NCBI RefSeq assembly: GCF_050433225.1
Contig: NZ_JBNPXQ010000003.1
Coordinates: 1 to 64,000 of the forward strand
From: Sphingomonas_D zeicaulis
Lineage (GTDB): Bacteria > Pseudomonadota > Alphaproteobacteria > Sphingomonadales > Sphingomonadaceae
DNA: 64,000 bases
Direction of reading: 5' to 3'
Positions 63,197 to 64,000 of this stretch are shown here, in pieces (the stretch's first letter is position 1; the number at the start of each line of letters is the position of its first letter). The translations under genes were made by a program, and so were the position numbers. The notes beneath the pieces were generated by a model that ran no database searches, was not told the DNA's origin, and worked only from the letters and a program-made list of their open reading frames with translations.

Positions 63197-64000
63197 TCAC
63201 TTGCGATCCGGCAGCTGCTCTAGATAGGCAGACATCGCCGCGGCGCCGCGCGCGGTAAGCGTTATCAGCACGCGGCGCGCATCGTCTGGATCAGGCCGAC
63301 GCTCGAAAAACCCTGCTTCGGTCAGCGTGCCGATCGCGCGCAGCGCGGTCGTGGCCGGCACGGCCGCAGCGATGCACAGGCTGGAGACCGAGACCGGCTT
63401 GCCCTCGATTCGCGCCGCCATCAGGTCGAGCAGCATGTCCCACGCGGGTTCACCAAAGATCGCCGCGTCGAAGAAGCGTTCACGCAGCCGCCGTTCGCGG
63501 ATGATCGCGCGGATCGTCGCGGCACCGATCGTCGGCGCAGCGACGTTGGATTCCGGCACCGTCGGGCCTGGAACGCCCCAGCCATCGACGATGGCGTCAC
63601 CCGACATCTCGGCAAGCGCGCCGGCGATGCGCGCCACCTCCGCGCTCAGCGCCTTGAGGCGAGCGACGTCGCGGGCGTCATCATCGGCGACGCCGCTGCG
63701 TCGCGGACGGAAAAGCGCGATGCCCAGCGCCGCGGCGTGCTCCGCCACTGACGGATTGCAGAGAAGTTCGACCGGTCCCCCACCGACCCGCGCGAACACC
63801 GGATCGAGCAGCGCGGGCACGACACCAACGACGGCGGCAAACGCCCCAGCCCGCGCGCCCGCATCCACGCGATCGAGCAGGCGGTCGAGAACCGCGCCGT
63901 CATCCTTGCTGAGATCGATCAGCACCGCGCCGATACCGGGCCGCTCCGCCAGCGCAGCCTCCGCCTCGGGGGGCGCAACGATGCCAACGACCCGCGCCCC
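63197..64000 (-). CDS. MarR-like transcriptional regulator, 5' end outside window
   Basis: At least 268 codons; the frame stays open to the last base, so the start lies beyond the window (a GTG at 63925 is internal). The N-terminal part (LIDLSKDDGAVLDRLLDRVD) looks like a receiver-type or sensory fold with AVLIDLS. The C-terminal 100 residues are a winged helix: AAVPATTALRAIGTLTEAGF, FERRPDPDDARRVLITLTARG, typical of MarR. Ligand unknown. Confidence 0.8.
   Translation of the reverse strand, partial: GARVVGIVAPPEAEAALAERPGIGAVLIDLSKDDGAVLDRLLDRVDAGARAGAFAAVVGVVPALLDPVFARVGGGPVELLCNPSVAEHAAALGIALFRPRRSGVADDDARDVARLKALSAEVARIAGALAEMSGDAIVDGWGVPGPTVPESNVAAPTIGAATIRAIIRERRLRERFFDAAIFGEPAWDMLLDLMAARIEGKPVSVSSLCIAAAVPATTALRAIGTLTEAGFFERRPDPDDARRVLITLTARGAAAMSAYLEQLPDRK

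Overview
The window looks like a GC-rich alphaproteobacterial chromosome, most likely of the Sphingomonadales. The reasons are strongly GC-biased third codon positions, a lasso-peptide cluster of the isopeptidase/TonB-receptor type known mainly from Sphingomonadales and Caulobacterales, a luxR-luxI-phyH arrangement typical of sphingomonads, and housekeeping genes (dcd, rnr, glpD, lipB, queE, queC) with alphaproteobacterial features. Genus and species cannot be read from the window.

It splits into two halves at a tRNA-Arg(CCG) gene (35327-35403, minus). Everything to its left looks accessory. A phage-type tyrosine integrase lies against the 3' end of the tRNA and its last codons read into the tRNA gene, the usual geometry of an island inserted in a tRNA 3' end. 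No second attachment site was seen, so the left limit of the island is unknown and may lie outside the window.

Accessory half: (i) 1-1953, an IS5-like element (96-1590) carrying a passenger gene, nested inside an older IS transposase; (ii) 2001-3699, a DUF5710/HNH-like gene and a frameshifted DUF6499/DUF2285 gene, both typical of integrative elements; (iii) 3927-8013, two divergent LuxR regulators, a LuxI acyl-homoserine-lactone synthase, a PhyH dioxygenase and a GntR regulator; (iv) 8127-17145, a complete lasso-peptide locus: a 42-residue precursor (absent from a 60-residue ORF cutoff), a fused RRE/leader protease, a cyclase, and on the opposite strand an exported S9 isopeptidase, a TonB transducer-type receptor, FecR and a FecI-type sigma factor; (v) 17915-25177, a tightly coupled operon of AddB-like nuclease, AddA-like helicase-nuclease and DEDDh exonuclease, then a GIY-YIG-like gene; (vi) 25371-27750, a hypothetical gene, a tyrosine recombinase, a bactofilin-like protein and a small ribbon-helix-helix protein; (vii) 28269-31131, a coupled three-gene operon ending in an exported trypsin-like protease, abutting a decayed MobF relaxase (31262-33449). 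A direct repeat of about 60 bp (17469-17530 and 33455-33516) brackets regions v-vii.

Core half (35479-64000): a membrane GGDEF-EAL protein, dCTP deaminase, small exported proteins, a saccharopine-dehydrogenase-like oxidoreductase, RNase R, glycerol-3-phosphate dehydrogenase, two paralogous membrane proteins, LipB, the queuosine genes queE-queC, an adenylate cyclase, a Na+/H+ antiporter, an amine oxidase, a ClpP-like protease, a large transglutaminase/DUF2126 protein, two exported proteins (one DUF1176) and a MarR-like regulator cut by the window end.

The most interesting part is regions iii-iv: quorum-sensing genes run in the same direction straight into a lasso-peptide operon, with an uptake, cleavage and signalling arm encoded opposite. 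The AddAB-like operon and the trypsin-like operon are the best candidates for undescribed systems.
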